Positions 15,110 through 28,077 are shown, counted from the stretch's first letter. The stretch is 64,000 bases of DNA from Syngnathus acus (GCF_901709675.1 NC_051096.1:2879001-2943000), one strand, 5' to 3'. The notes: generated by a model from the letters alone, not told the origin. Numbers and translations: made by a program.

Positions 15110-17175
15110 CCTTCTCCTCGCTGAAAGATTTGTTTCTACTCTGAAAAAGCAACGCCGTATGTCACTTCAACTTCCTCCAGAGGCTGCAGAGGTGAGACTG
15201 AGCGAGGAGGAGGTGTGATGAGGATGAGGAGGACCGTGATGAGGATGACGAGGAGGAGGAGGAGGAGGCCGAGGGTCCGGTTGGTAAGCAGATGGAGAGC
15301 GGCTGTGAAAAGTCACACTTTTCCGCGAGTCCGATGTGGATTCAAGTATTCCCTGTATGATTATTCCACGCCCTTTAAAAGTTTTCAACCTGCTTTTATA
15401 TTTGGCTTCCATTTATGGAAAATCACAGTGGCTTAGGGATTTTTTATATCAATGTTACTGTTGAATTTAAAATGAAAAAAATTGAAGAGCACTTGACAGC
15501 ATGACTCACGGCCATCAGACAATTTGAAGGTCATCAAAAAAATAAATAAAAGTGGATAAACGGGATGACATGAGACTGATTCACACCCGACGTAACTTGG
15601 TTGAGGCAGGTGAGAATTGTGTTTGGCCACTTTTGGCACAAGTGTGTCATCTGGCAGGAAGCGCACGCACACCCAGTCGCACAATTTAGTCACCGACAGG
15701 AAGTCAGAAGAGGTTAGAAGAAGGAAGGATGATTTGGTCGCCGCGGCAACATCACCTTGTGACTGTCAAAGATAAATAAGTCTTGGGAAGACAGATTGGG
15801 AGGTCACGGCGAAAAGGTGACACCTGAAGGCACCGCAAAGACTTCAGCAAATGGCCAGACGCAAAGTTCTGCACCGGAGTGTAAGGCGTATTTGTGGCTA
15901 CGTACAAGTAAAGTAGATTTTGAAGCACTCTTGTGAAGCCTTGGATTGGAAGCAATGAAGTGTTAGAGGGCATTGTTAGGCTGGGCCTTCAACACGACCA
16001 TGTAAATGATGAGTCAAAGTTGTGCTGCCACCTACTGCCTGGATGTGCACAATGCATGCTGTGGCCAAAATTAACACCCATCTGTTATATAAAACAGAAT
16101 AAAGTTACTGTATAAAATTCAAATCTTATAAAGTACAATGTAATTCCATTAAGTATGAGCGCAACAAACGCAAATCAGTAATTTCAGTTGGAAATTATAA
16201 AATAAATCACATATTGATAGAAATTAATTTCAAAAAGTCACCTACTGCCTGGATGTGCACAATGCATGCTGTGGTCAAAATTAACATTCATTTGTTATAT
16301 AAAACAGAATAAAATGTGCATTATTGTATAAAATTCGAATCGTAAAAAGTAAAATGTAATTCCATTAAGTAAGAGCGCAACAAGCGCAAATCAGTCATTT
16401 CAGTTGGAAATTATAAAATAAATCACATATATTGATAGAAATTTATTTTAAAAAAGTCAGGTACATACAAGAATCGACTAACCATAATTACTATTAAGAT
16501 ATTAGCGTGTAAATATGCATATTCGTTGAAAAAAGACGAAATGTACTAATCAAAACAAATCCGCCACGCGGGCTTGTCTCTCGACGATGACGTCACGTGG
16601 CTCCTCCCACTTCCTCGATAGCGTGGAAATATATCAAAACAACCTTCGACGTACGTTTCGTGTCACTCTTGACAAATGAATCAAATATGCCGACGTTTAT
16701 AAACACTTTGGATCTATTTGTTCTCTTTATTTTGGGGGTGTTAAAGTCGGTAAGTTTTTCTTGATGTCTTTTAAAGGGCAAGTCGCGGAAGGGGAAGAGG
16801 CGGAAGTGAAGTCACTTTTTGACGAAGCGTCCATGTTATTATTGTTATTTTGTAGCTCCTGCGATGAGACGGCCAGCTGTAGGGGAGCCGCCGGACTGCT
16901 GCGACGCTAGCGACCGCCCCGGAACACCTCCAACGCCGCCGTCGTCCTCTGCACCAGGCAGCCTCTCGCCCGGCTGGCAGCACACCACAACCAGGACGAC
17001 GACGAAGAAGCGGAGGAGGGCGTGAGGAGCCATCGAGCTCGGCTCCCGGAGCAACAGCACCTCAGTCCACCGGTAACGACACCGACGCGACGCGAAAATA
17101 AAACGGCGACAGAGACAGCACCGCCGGGCGGCTCGGCTGGCGTCGACGCGGCTCGCGAACAGGGACGCCGCAGAC
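15110..17175. other. susd5-fbxl2 intergenic region with fbxl2 promoter/5'UTR
   Basis: This divergent intergenic region has no protein-coding exon I can support. It holds a purine-rich GAGGAGG tract near 15195-15285, a 210-bp tandem duplication at 16029-16457 (listed separately), and from about 16560 a GC-rich, CpG-containing stretch that probably contains the fbxl2 promoter and 5'UTR. Confidence 0.5.
16029..16457. repeat. 210-bp direct tandem duplication
   Basis: Copy 1 (16029-16238) and copy 2 (16239 to about 16457) both start CACCTACTGCCTGGATGTGC and run through TGTTATATAAAACAGAATAAA and GAGCGCAACAA to a shared TTTCAAAAAGTCA-like end. Only a few substitutions and small indels separate them, so the event is fairly young. 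Confidence 0.92.
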
Positions 17176-20100
17176 ATGAACGGGATCACCAAGGGCCGCT
17201 TCGAGGTAGGGCAACTGTGGGGGTCGTGGGCATTACGGGGTCGGTCAACAGCGGCGACGCGCGGCTCGGGACAACCGATAAGAGGGCCCAGCCCGACGGC
17301 CACTGTCGCCTCAGATGACCGGCTCCCAGCGGGTAGGGCGGGGGGGTGCAGGTCGGCGCTGGGTTACATATTCAGCTTGTCATAACAACCAGCATTTATA
17401 CATTTTACAATACACGCACGGTGCAAAATCAGTGACCAACAAAATGCGTGCGTGGGCTGCATGTATACTTTGTCAACAGAAGCTCATTTGCTCTCCTTTG
17501 CACACTCAATAGTGAATATTTTGCACAACATGTAACAAATTGGCTCACTGTAGCACAAAATTGGAGTTGTGAACAAAACTCAATTCGTTTTGTTCGTACA
17601 CGCGACAACCGTCTCCTCTATACACATCAAGCTAATATTTGCTCATATGTCGTAAAGATTGGACACACATCAAAATCTATCAGGACTCTCAAATTAGCTT
17701 GTGCTAGCTGGCGATGGCTCCATGCTACTTGACCTTTTCCCGTCATCTGCTCGTTAGCTTGTTAGTGATTGCACAAGTAAGTCTTGGGCCCTACTTTCTG
17801 AGCAGAAGAACTGAATGCCAGGTTTCCAGGTCTATCTCCGAAGGCGACGAATGACTTTGAGCCACTGTATTATCCGTTTACAAATCAGCGACGCAAAACA
17901 GGAACTCCCTGCTTGGGAATGTCGCTCAGCTGGCACGGAGAGCTGGCACGGCGCAACACTTGATGTCACCTGAACGCCCCTCACGGAAGCAAGCTTGATT
18001 GATAAAGAGAAATTTCAATCGACTGTTCAAGCTCACTGCCCCGTCGCACCTTTCCCACATTTCCGTGGCGGGAGTTGGCCCGCGTGGGCGTGATTGAAAT
18101 TAGCCCCGACACAACCTTGTCATCAAGAATGTTCTGCTTGTGTTCTCCGTGCTGTTTGCGTGTGTGATCCTCAGCAGATGGCTGCCGCGTCAGACTAAAA
18201 AGGAGACAAGCGTGTCAGTGATACTGTGAAAAACAATCACATGATGATCATATTGCAGGAAAATGATGTTGACGGTGTGTCTTGTGTTTGTGTGTGTGTG
18301 TATATTTGTGTGTGCGCGGGCAGGTGTTCTCAAGCAGTGATGAAGCCCCCATCAATAAGAAGCTCCCCAAAGAGCTCCTGCTTAGGTAAGATCATGACTC
18401 TACCACTTCACAACACAATGTACCCCTTGTAATTTTACTAAATGTATCACACACCCTTCAATTCCCAATTTGTGCATTTTTTTTTTTTAAATGTGTCAAA
18501 TTGTTGTGCTCGGGTGAAATCTGCCAAGCAACAAGTGGCCACTCACCCCATCTCAGGCAGAAAGGTTTTTAACCCGGACTTGCTCAAATATTTATTGGAT
18601 ATGAACCTTTTGGAATGGACCGCATTGTTATTTATTTATTGATGTGTATATTGTTATTTTTAAATGTAGCTAAAGATGTTACTGACCCATTTTTCATACT
18701 TGTGTATCCCACTTAACACACGGCAACATTTTCACGCCAAAGCTCCAGGGCTCCTATATGCAAACTCGGCGTGCATTTGTGGCTGCATGTGCTATAAATA
18801 GCTCGTCTCCATTGGTGGGGAAGTCCGCAGTGCCGCTGCGAGCCCCAGCGGTGCCCCACCAGCACGAGCGTGGCGGGGTAACAATGGTTATGCAAGGCGA
18901 GCGTCGCCCTGTCTCGCCTCTTATCTAAAGTTGAGCGGCGAGACGCTGCCTTGTGATCGCTCGCGCGGTAGTCAAGTGCTAGAGGCTAGGAACGTCCAGC
19001 CAAGGTGGTCACAAGATGGCCGACGTAACCTCCTGATGTTGTAGTGTAGGTGACTATTGCGCAATAAGATTCAATAGAATGTTACTCAGGATCAATTAAA
19101 TGCTGCTCCTATTGGTTTGCCCACCAGGGGGCAGTATAATGCATTTTGTGATCAGAATGACTATTTGCCAGCTCCTCTGAGCTCATCAGCACGGCACTTG
19201 TATTTGTCGTTTGTGGTTCAGTTTGTTTGCACCAGATCATTGATGCGTTACATCACACGTTGCCGCGGCTACGCCAAGCCTCTGCGCGAAAGGCCGCCTC
19301 ACCTCTCGTTCTGGCAGCCATGCGGTTATTTTGCAACTGACTCAGCATCCACCCAAAAATCAAGTCGGGCTGTAGTCTCCATGGCAACCGTCCCTCCGCT
19401 AAAGGGCCAGCGCTCGCTCGTTTACCGCCACGCTCGACAAACCGGGTGTTTGTCAACAAAATGATGTTCCGCCGGATGCCCGAGAATTGGAAAAAGGGTG
19501 TACTTAAGCACAATTAGGCGGGGGGAGGGGGGCAGTTAAAAGCGTCTGGTTGCAAGGCAAACATCTGAAATGCAAAATTCCTGCTCATCAACCATCTTTA
19601 TATCGGTTGGAATTGTTACATCCCAAAATAATTGCTTCGCTGCTGTACTTAAACATGTCCTGACATGCCCCGCTCAGATGGTCCTCAGGGTCCTAATGCC
19701 AGACTTCTGTAATCGCCACCTGCAGGCTTCTTCTGCTTGTGTGTTATCGCCGGATTGTGTGTGTGTGTGTGTCCCGGTTGCCTCCCTCAGCGCCGCCGGA
19801 GATTACTCATTGCCAGATTAATGGATTGAGTAGCCGAGCCCTATTGTTGCCTCGTGTGCTAATGAGTTTGCGCGAGTGCCTCGACTGCATCCGATTGCTC
19901 TTCTTGGCGTTTACGTTTAAAAGGAACGAAAAAGGGCAAAAGAGTGTATTTTGATGTAATCACAATATTTGCAAGCAGGGATAGTTAATGTAATCGTTTA
20001 ATGGGAGGAGAGTATTTGTATTGTGATATGTAAACAAAGCTAGCTGGGCTAGTTGCTAAGCATGCGCTAATTGAGTTTTTTTTTAACCTTTTGTTTCTTT

Positions 20101-22462
20101 TTTCAGAATATTCTCCTATCTGGACGTGGTCACCCTCTGCCGGTGTGCTCAAGTCTCCAAGGTAAGCGCGGCTGTTAAGTTCCACTTTATCGCCGCCTGC
20201 CGGCCAACTTCTCACAGGCCGCTGTCCTCATCTGTGCCCGCAAGGCCTGGAATGTTCTGGCGCTGGACGGCAGCAACTGGCAGAAGATCGACTTGTTCAA
20301 CTTCCAAACGGACATCGAGGTGAGACGGAATCGTCTCATTGTGTTGTAGCGGGCGACCCCGACGTCACGGCGGATCCGTTTTTTTTTGTTTTTTTTTTTC
20401 CTCGCAGGGCCGTGTGGTGGAGAACATCTCCAAGCGGTGTGGAGGATTCCTGAGGCAGCTCAGCTTGCGGGGATGCCTGAGCGTGGGCGACGCGGCCATG
20501 AGGTGAGCTCCCGTTCCTCTTTTCACTTTTCCTTTTGACGCACTAATGGCCGCGTTTTAGAACTTTTGCACAGAACTGTCGTAACATCGAAGTGTTGAAC
20601 CTGAACGGCTGCACCAAGATCACAGACAGCACCTGCCTCAGCCTCAGCAAGTTCTGCTCCAAACTCAAACATCTGGACCTCACCTCCTGCGTCTCCGTCA
20701 CCAACCATTCCCTCAAGGCCCTCAGGTACGCCACATCATTCATCACCCCAAAATGAAAAAAAAATAAGACGCAATGTGTGCATTTTAGCGACGGCTGCCG
20801 CATGTTGGAGACGATGAATCTGTCCTGGTGCGACCAGATCACGCGCGACGGCATCGACGCTCTTTCCCGAGGCTGCGCTGCATTACGGACACTCTTCCTC
20901 AGAGGCTGCACACAAGTACGGCAAAATGATGGACGGGTGCTTCTTCCTAAAAAAAAAATTATTTGTGTTGTGCTCTAGCTGGACGACGGCGCCTTGAAAC
21001 ATTTGCAGAAGCACTGCCAAGAGCTCACCGCCATCAACTTGCAGTCGTGCACGGTAATTTAAAAAAAAAAAAAAGACAATAGCGAGGCGAGCGGTTATAT
21101 TCATGTTGTGTGTTTTCTGTTTAGCAAATCACTGATGATGGTCTGGTGAGTCTGTGCCGAGGATGCCACAAGCTGCAGATCCTCTGCGTGTCGGGCTGCG
21201 GCAACATCACGGACGCCTCCCTCATCGCACTGGGACTCAACTGTCCTCGACTCAAGTAAAAAAGAAATGCATGCCATCGATGTTTCCAACAACTTCCTAA
21301 ATCCCTCAGACTAGAAAAACAAGTCCACATAAAACAGGAAAAAATCTGAGGGCCCAAAGAGCTTCGATATAAAGATTTAGGACGAGCCTCTTTCTCTGAT
21401 TGGTCGATTGATCTTTTGCCTCTGCGCTTGTCAGGATCCTCGAAGCTGCTCGATGTTCCCACGTGACGGACGCCGGCTTCACCGTGCTGGCCAGGGTGCG
21501 TTCCCCCACCGATATCAACATTCTTCCTCTCCACCCCGATCAATAACTTGGATTGTCACTTCTTTGCAGAACTGCCACGAGCTTGAAAAAATGGACTTAG
21601 AAGAATGTATTTTGGTAAGAGAATTCACAACTGAGCTGGGATGTCGTGCCAACATGATTCGGTTGATCTTTTATGGATTTTGTTGGAGTTATTTATTTTT
21701 TAATTGTATTTTTTTGATGTAGGTGACAGATAACACTTTGGTTCAGCTGTCCATCCATTGCCCCCGTCTGCAAGCTTTGGTAAACATCACACTGTATATT
21801 TTTTTTCTTGCTTCTTTGTACCTTATTCTGATCAAGTTTTGACTCCCTCAAGATTATACACACACAACACCCCTCAACACATCATCCTTGTCCCATCCTT
21901 CCTCCCTCCCTTCCTATGTTTCCTTCCTTCCTTTCCTTGAATGAAGCACACGTTTAAAAGGTGTCTGTCTCCGCCTCTGCCGTCGCGCAGTCTCTGTCTC
22001 ACTGCGAGCTGATCACGGACGACGGCATCCGGGCACTGAGCGCGAGCGCCTGCGGCCAGGAGCGTCTGAGCGTGGTGGAGTTGGACAACTGCCCGCTCAT
22101 CACCGACGTCACCCTGGAGCACTTGAAGAGCTGCCACCGCCTGGAGCGCATCGAGCTGTACGACTGCCAGCAAGTCACGCGGGCCGGCATCAAGCGCATC
22201 CGGGTACGACCTGTCATATTATCTTGAGATGAGAATTACAAAGGTGTCATACTGCAAAGCTTTCACTAGGTGGCAGCAAAGATCAACAGGGGAAGAGAGC
22301 TGACGCGAGCTTGTCTTTTAAGGCTTTCATTCTGCCACATTTACGTTTGCGCAGGCCCACCTTCCCGACATCAAGGTCCACGCTTACTTCGCCCCCGTCA
22401 CGCCCCCTCCCTCGGTGCACGGCGGCGGGCAGCGCCTGTGTCGCTGCTGCATCATCCTCTGA
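17176..22462 (+). CDS. fbxl2: F-box/LRR protein 2 (SCF ubiquitin-ligase adaptor, prenylated)
   Basis: Substrate receptor of an SCF (SKP1-CUL1-F-box) E3 ligase. Exons: 17176-17205, 18324-18385, 20107-20161, 20245-20319, 20408-20502, 20561-20725, 20789-20915, 20979-21053, 21125-21255, 21435-21495, 21570-21614, 21723-21779, 21991-22203, 22355-22462; 1299 nt, 432 aa. The F-box is around residues 22-60 (INKKLPKELLLRIFSYLD, VTLCRCAQVSKAW), followed by about a dozen cysteine-containing LRRs (e.g. LNLNGCTKITDSTC, LDLTSCVSVTN, LSHCELITDDGI). The protein ends CRCCIIL, so CIIL is a CaaX box predicted to be geranylgeranylated. The assignment to FBXL2 rests on synteny with crtap, susd5, clasp2 and ubp1, because the N-terminus MNGITKGRFE and the CIIL end look equally like the paralogue FBXL20. 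Exon 4 uses a slightly unusual CAAG acceptor. Confidence 0.88.
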
Positions 22463-23235
22463 CAGTGGAGGGCCAGGGGGGGCCACCTCTGCCTGCAGGT
22501 GCTGCTGCTCTGAAAACCACAGAGGAAGGGTGATGGAGTGGGGGCAGGGGTCGGGCTAGTAGAAGGAGAGGAGGGGCTGGACCCACTCAACTGCTTCCTG
22601 GTCCTACCCGGACCGCTACGTAGGCTCCTCCTCTTCCTCGTGAGCATCTTCTCACACGTTTGCCATCCTTCCTTACGACCGCCGTACATCCAGAATGGAC
22701 AATCACGAGACGCCACGGGCGAAACAGGACTGCCATTTTGAGATTTTGTTTGAACTGAGAAAAGAAGAGGCAACTTTTTTTATTTTTGGCTTATCGTAAC
22801 GGTTCTTCCTGCCCCCCCCCCCCCCCCCCCCCCGCCTAAGTGTCAATTCAGAGCCGCAGTGTTAAACAAAGAAGTATTACAGCATTTGTTTACATCCCGG
22901 ATTAGCTTTGCACCACGCTAACTTGTTTACATTGGTAGCCCGCCTTCCATTCGCTACATTTTACAAGCGGCTTCCCATTTTGACAATCACGCATCATTTG
23001 GGACAAAAGAAAAAAAATCATAGCTAAGCATTTCACCCCCCCTAATGACAGGACTCAAGGATTATGGGGAGAGGGAAGACTTCCAGCAGGCTAGTTTGTG
23101 GATGATGCAAACAAAAAAGGATTTAAAAGAAAAAAAAGATGGACTGGCTAAGCTGATGCTAACGCCCTTCCCTCTTCTTTGAAAAGGTCTTTAACAGTTT
23201 TATGTTTGAGAAAATAAACAGATGGATAAATAAAG
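22463..23235 (+). other. fbxl2: fbxl2 3'UTR with polyadenylation signal
   Basis: Non-coding sequence follows the fbxl2 stop. AATAAA at 23213-23218 and a second AATAAA about 15 bases later are good candidates for the 3' end. A poly-C tract of about 25 bases lies at 22811-22834. Confidence 0.6.
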
Positions 23236-23989
23236 TGAAACCATAGGAAATACATGCTTCTTGAGGCAACATTTTTGTGTGTTGCTTATTTACTTTCTGC
23301 ATTGAGCTAAAATGCAGTAGAAAATATTTGCAAAAATGTTAAAATGCAAAGAGTTATACAAGTAAAGGTGTATTATATACACAGAAATTTTATTATATAA
23401 ATTAGGAAAACTACACAAAAATGCAAACGCACAATTATAAAGATTTCTCATATTTTAAAAAATATGTAATTTCTAAGGCAAATATACAGTATTTGAAGGA
23501 AATAAAAATGTTAGAATTCTTACAATGTAAAATGTACATCCATGCATTTTATTCTTGTTGACACGCTTGCAATAAAACGCTTGCTGTCACACCCCCCACA
23601 CCAGATTCAGGTCAAAAGTGTGCAACTTGAAAAAAACATTTCAATGGTAAATCCAATGATTATACTTATCTTCATCTTTCAAGGTGCAAGACACTACTTC
23701 ATGTTGTGATTATTGTTCAACAATCAAAACTGCAGGTAAACCAGTGCGACATGAAGCTCATTGGTTACAGCCCCAAAAGGTGTTCACCCAGACAGACACT
23801 CTCGCTAGATACTTTCAGTATCAATGTAGCAAAATATAAAAGACTCATTTGAAACTAAGCGTCTGGCCAGTGGTGGTGAAAGAGTCAATAGCTGTTTTGG
23901 GAATGGCGTTTTTGGTATAGCCTTTCCGAACATCATACAGAAAAGCGCTTCAAACAATCTGAAAAGTTCACCCAGCACTCAGCTTTTCA

Positions 23990-24085
23990 AAGTCAAAGTC
24001 TGCTTTATTGTCAATTTCTTCACATGTCAAGACACAAAGAGATTGAAATTGCGTTTCCTACTATCCCACGGTGACAAGACATATT

Positions 24086-24151
<66 letters not shown>

Positions 24152-24420
24152 ATTATATTGGTCCACGGACAAACAAAACATTCAAGTAAACAATACAAAA
24201 AGTAAAAACAAGAAGGCACATACAATGAATAAATAAGAGCAGTGAATAAATAATAAATAAATAAGAGCAACATGGTTGAAATGGAGCAATTGTGCATACA
24301 GCAGACAGTCAGAATATAGCGCAATGGCGGCGAAGTTACCCTATTTGTACCGGTAGAACCAGTTTTGACACATTCCAGTATAATCATGAGTGGCATCATC
24401 GTCAGCCTAATTTAGCTTAG
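23990..24420 (-). mobile_element. retroposon 3'-end fragment, copy 1 (upstream of MHC gene A)
   Basis: Read on the minus strand this contains GACAATAAAGCAGACTTTGA, a form of a very common fish retroposon 3' end, with AATAAATAAGAGCA-rich sequence beside it and a (TA)n microsatellite (24094-24148) inside. The same element recurs upstream of gene B, so it predates the duplication. Its family is not certain. Confidence 0.5.
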
Positions 24421-24506
24421 GTTGGAAAGGTGACCTACAGTTTTCGGCGTCCGCCAGTTGGATTCAGTCAAATACTCCGCTTGACTAAAATCGCACAAAT
24501 AACTTG

Positions 24507-27261
24507 ATGCTTGGAATGAATTTACTTGCATTCTTTGTTGCGGCCGTGCAAATACACAGCGTGACGCTTGGTAAGTTGTCCTTTGCTTACAACTCGTTTT
24601 ATTATCCTAAAGCTTGACTCTCTTGATTTTAAACTGACGCATTTATTGTGTTTTTGTTTGTTAAATATTCCTCACATGTCTACGGAAGAGGATTAGGGGC
24701 AGTGAAGGTAAAAAAAAAAAAAAAAAGTAGGGTGACAGGATTCCAACTTGTTTTCTCTGAATTCTGACTTTAAAGTCAGAATTCCCACTTTAAAGTCAGA
24801 AGTCTGAGAATAAAGTCAGAATTACCACTTAAAAGTTAGAGTTGTGAGAATAAAGTCAGAATTCTGCATCACCTCCTGAATATCATATAGGCAATATATG
24901 ATCAATAACGTTATTGGATTTTTTTTTAATGAAAGAGAATGGCAAAAGTTATGTAATTAGATTTTTTTTCATAAGTGGATTTAAATGGCCGATGAGAGGC
25001 ATTGAACTCAACATGTCAAGTGCTGCAATGTTCCAACTGCAGACAGAATCATTGAAAATATGAATTGCACAATGGAAAAACAGAGCAAGATCATGTGTGT
25101 CACTTTTGTTTTTTGTCTTTCAGTCATTCACACGCTCAATTATTTCACGACGATCTCTCAAGTTGCAAAGCTACCAGAGTTCTTGGAGGCCGCGTATGTT
25201 GACGGCGTTCAGATTCAGCAGTTTGACAGCAACCACAGGGAAACGAAAGCCAAACATGACTGGGTTAACAAAATCACAGAAAATAATCCGCGCTTCTGGC
25301 AGATAGAGACGGTGATCAATATTCGGAATGAGCAGATCATGAAGGACAACATTGAAACCGCTAATAAGCGCTTCAACCAAACTGGAGGTTTGTTTACGTC
25401 CGCTCGTAAAATTCATTTCATGTGCTGGTACACTTCATGACTAATAAACAGACGTGTCACTGCTGGCTCCTCTCCGATGATCGTCACTGAATGCTGTGTG
25501 CGATCCTTTCAGGTGTTCACATGATTCAGGTGATGAAAGGCTGTGAATGGGACGATGAGACGGGTGAGGTTGATGGTTGGGAGCACTACCGTTACAATGG
25601 AGAAGACTTCCTATCATTTGAGGCAAAGACAATGACATGGATGGCAGCACATTCACAAGCATTCATCACCAAAATCAAGTTGGACCAAATTGACGGGCTT
25701 AATAAAGTCAAGAAGATTACCCACACGAAGATGTGTCCTGTGCTGTTGAAGACACATTTGAGGAACGGGAGGGACTTCCTGACGAGAACCGGTACATTGT
25801 CCTCTCTCTCTCTCTCTCTCTCTCTCCACACACATGCTCTTTCTTACACATTCTCTCCATCTTTCCTGCCCCCCTCACGCGTTTTCCTCCATCTTTGCGT
25901 GCAGAGCTTCCCAAGGTGTTTCTCCTGCAGAAGACGCCTTCCTCTCCGGTCACCTGCCACGCCACAGGTTTCTACCCCAAGACATCGACCCTCTTTTGGA
26001 GGAAGAACGGCGAGGAGATCCACGAGGACGTGGAGATGGGGGCGACCCTCCCCAACCACGACGGAACCTTCCAGACCTCGGTCCACCTGAAAGTGGAGGT
26101 GACGCCCACCGCGGAGCGAGAGTACGAATGCGTGTTCCGGCTGGCCAGCAGCCCGGAAGATATCGTTATCACGCTGGACGCCGGAAGCATCCTGAGCAAC
26201 GCGCGCATCCAGGGTGAGCGTTTGGCGCGGCTCAGACACGTCCGATTGGCTGTGGGCTCTCGCGGGTCATTGACGTGTCTCTCTCCGCGCTTTGCCTTGT
26301 GAAGAAGAGCAAGACAGGAAGAAGGCAGTGGCCATCGCCGTCCCATTGGTGGTCGTCTGTGTGGTGGCGATGACCATGGCGGTGGTGGTGGTGGCGATGA
26401 TCCTTAAAAAGCATCTCAAAAGAAAACAAGGTGAGCGACAAATGTTTTCTCCGTCAGGAACATCCAAAGAGAACATTGTTTGCCACGCGTCGTTTGCGAC
26501 CATTCCTAATCTCCTCTTGCTTCTCTTTTATTTCAGTCATATACTCTCAAGCTTGTAAAGAGGAAAAGCCAAAAAGAAAAGAAGAAGAAGAAGAAAATGT
26601 ACGATTAAGTAAGTAAAAGGTTTTCTGCTTCCTTTGAGCCACAATAACAAGGCAGTCATGTCAAGGTTTGATTCAAAGCTAGTGTCAATGGCGATGGTGG
26701 TGATGGTCCTTGCCAAACAAGATGAGTGACACAAATATTTGCTCCGTCAGGAACATCCAAAGAGAACATTGTTTGCCTCGCGCCGTTTGTGACCATTCCT
26801 AATCTCCTCTTGCTTCTCTTTCGTTTCAGCCGAATACTCTCAAGCTTGTGAAGAGGAAAAGCCAAAAAGAAAAGAAGAAGAAGAAGAAACTGTACAATTC
26901 AGTAAGTAAAATGTTTTCTGCTTTATTTGAGCCACAATAACAAGGCAGCCATGTCATGTCAAGGTTTGATTGAAAGCTAAAGTGTCAATGAGGAGTCGCG
27001 TCGAGTAATGTCAGCTGGGTACTGTGACAATGTTCACAGGTATGTTGATGTCAAGGCCATTGTTGTGCAAAAAAAGTACTCTAGTGCCCTGAGATACGAG
27101 CCAAATATGTTCAGCGACCACACTTGCAAATGCTTTTTTTTCCTTTGAAAGGAATGGACATGACATTCTTCATCAAAATTGTTGTCATATGTAATTTAAA
27201 GTCTCGTCGTGTTTGCGCTCTTTTAGCTGTTTCCACCTACTGTGAGTCTGTTTCTGAATGA
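24507..27261 (+). CDS. MHC class I heavy chain, gene A (U-lineage-like, probably non-classical)
   Basis: Cell-surface class I heavy chain expected to pair with beta-2-microglobulin. Exons: leader 24507-24570; alpha-1 25124-25387; alpha-2 25513-25791; alpha-3 25905-26213; TM 26305-26430; cytoplasmic 26537-26608 and 26830-26901; last 27227-27261. Total 1221 nt, 406 aa, every junction phase 1. Key features are Tyr7 (HTLNYF), the NQT glycosylation site at the alpha-1 end, GCEWDDETGEV with the alpha-2 cysteine pair, the Ig-type alpha-3 (VTCHATGFYP ... YECVF) and the TM segment AIAVPLVVVCVVAMTMAVVVV. Position 59 is Phe, 84 Arg, 147 Leu, 159 Thr and 171 His, so the classical peptide-end pocket is only partly kept. 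Two near-identical cytoplasmic exons are present. A Met at 24516 is an alternative start. Confidence 0.86.
25802..25827. repeat. (CT)n microsatellite in MHC gene A intron 3
   Basis: About 26 bp of CT dinucleotides lie between the alpha-2 and alpha-3 exons. The homologous tract in gene B (31526-31592) is about 67 bp. Confidence 0.95.
26688..26722 (+). pseudogene. degenerate second TM exon remnant in MHC gene A
   Basis: Between the two cytoplasmic exons lies GCGATGGTGGTGATGGTCC...AAACAAG followed by ATGAGTGACACAAATATTTGCTCCGTCAGG. It matches the 3' end of the TM exon plus its donor intron, but the GT donor is now AT. It appears to be the stub of a duplicated TM exon. Confidence 0.65.
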
Positions 27262-27780
27262 GAGGCAGTAGCCGTCACATGGTAAGTTAGCTCATGCTTA
27301 TTACACGTGGTCTTCGGCTTCTGGTGGTGGGTTAGGAAACATTTGGAAACACTATTTTGCTCCTCTTTCTTCAGGCGTTGGAATTCTTTCAGAGGACTTT
27401 CTCATCGCACCGCATTTGGAAATCCAGATGTTTTTTTTCTTCAAATCAAAAATAATTATGTTTCTCTCAAGTTTCTGCTCATCACCTACAACCTGAAGAC
27501 TATGGCTGGCCCAAGTGGAAAGTCTCTTGTTTATTCACTTTGGTTTTGTGCAATTAAACAAATCAAGTCAGTGGTTACCACCGGTTGAAAGTTACATCAT
27601 GAAAGTTGATATCTGGATGAGTTTGAGCCCTTAAAAACCTTAAGACTCTTTAATCAAGCAATTTATTATTATGAAATACATTTAAAAAAATCTAAGAAAA
27701 TAGATCATATATCAGGTAAATAATAAAATAGTGATGATTTCAATAGTTTGAGAATGTGTTGTATATTATTTTCATTTTAC

Positions 27781-28077
27781 AGATTGAGTAAATTCACACA
27801 TACCCTGTCTCGATTTTAAAGATTGTTTGAAGGAAATAAAAACGTTAGAACTGTTACAATGTAAAATGTACATCCCTGCATTTTATTCTTGTTGTTGTTG
27901 ACACGCTTGCAATAAAACACTTGCTGTCACGTGAGTAAATTCACACATACCCTGTCTCGATTTTAAAGATTTTTTGAAGGAAATAAAAATGTTAGAACTG
28001 TTACAATGTAAAATGCACATCCCTGCATTTTATTCTTGTTGTTGTTGACACGCTTGCAATAAAACGTTTGCTGTCAC
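27781..28077. repeat. 147-bp tandem duplication at the boundary of the MHC units
   Basis: The segment GAGTAAATTCACACATACCC...CAATAAAAC.CTTGCTGTCACG occurs at 27786-27931 and again from 27932. A related edge segment closes the array at 35465. Repeats at unit edges are what unequal crossing-over would leave behind. Confidence 0.85.

Noticed and set aside
16845-17303. 152-residue minus-strand frame upstream of fbxl2
   Set aside because: GC-rich promoter/5'UTR sequence without recognisable domains; composition alone explains the open frame.
24061-24399. 112-residue minus-strand frame with IYIYIY tract
   Set aside because: Produced by the (TA)n microsatellite and the retroposon fragment. The same artefact recurs upstream of gene B.
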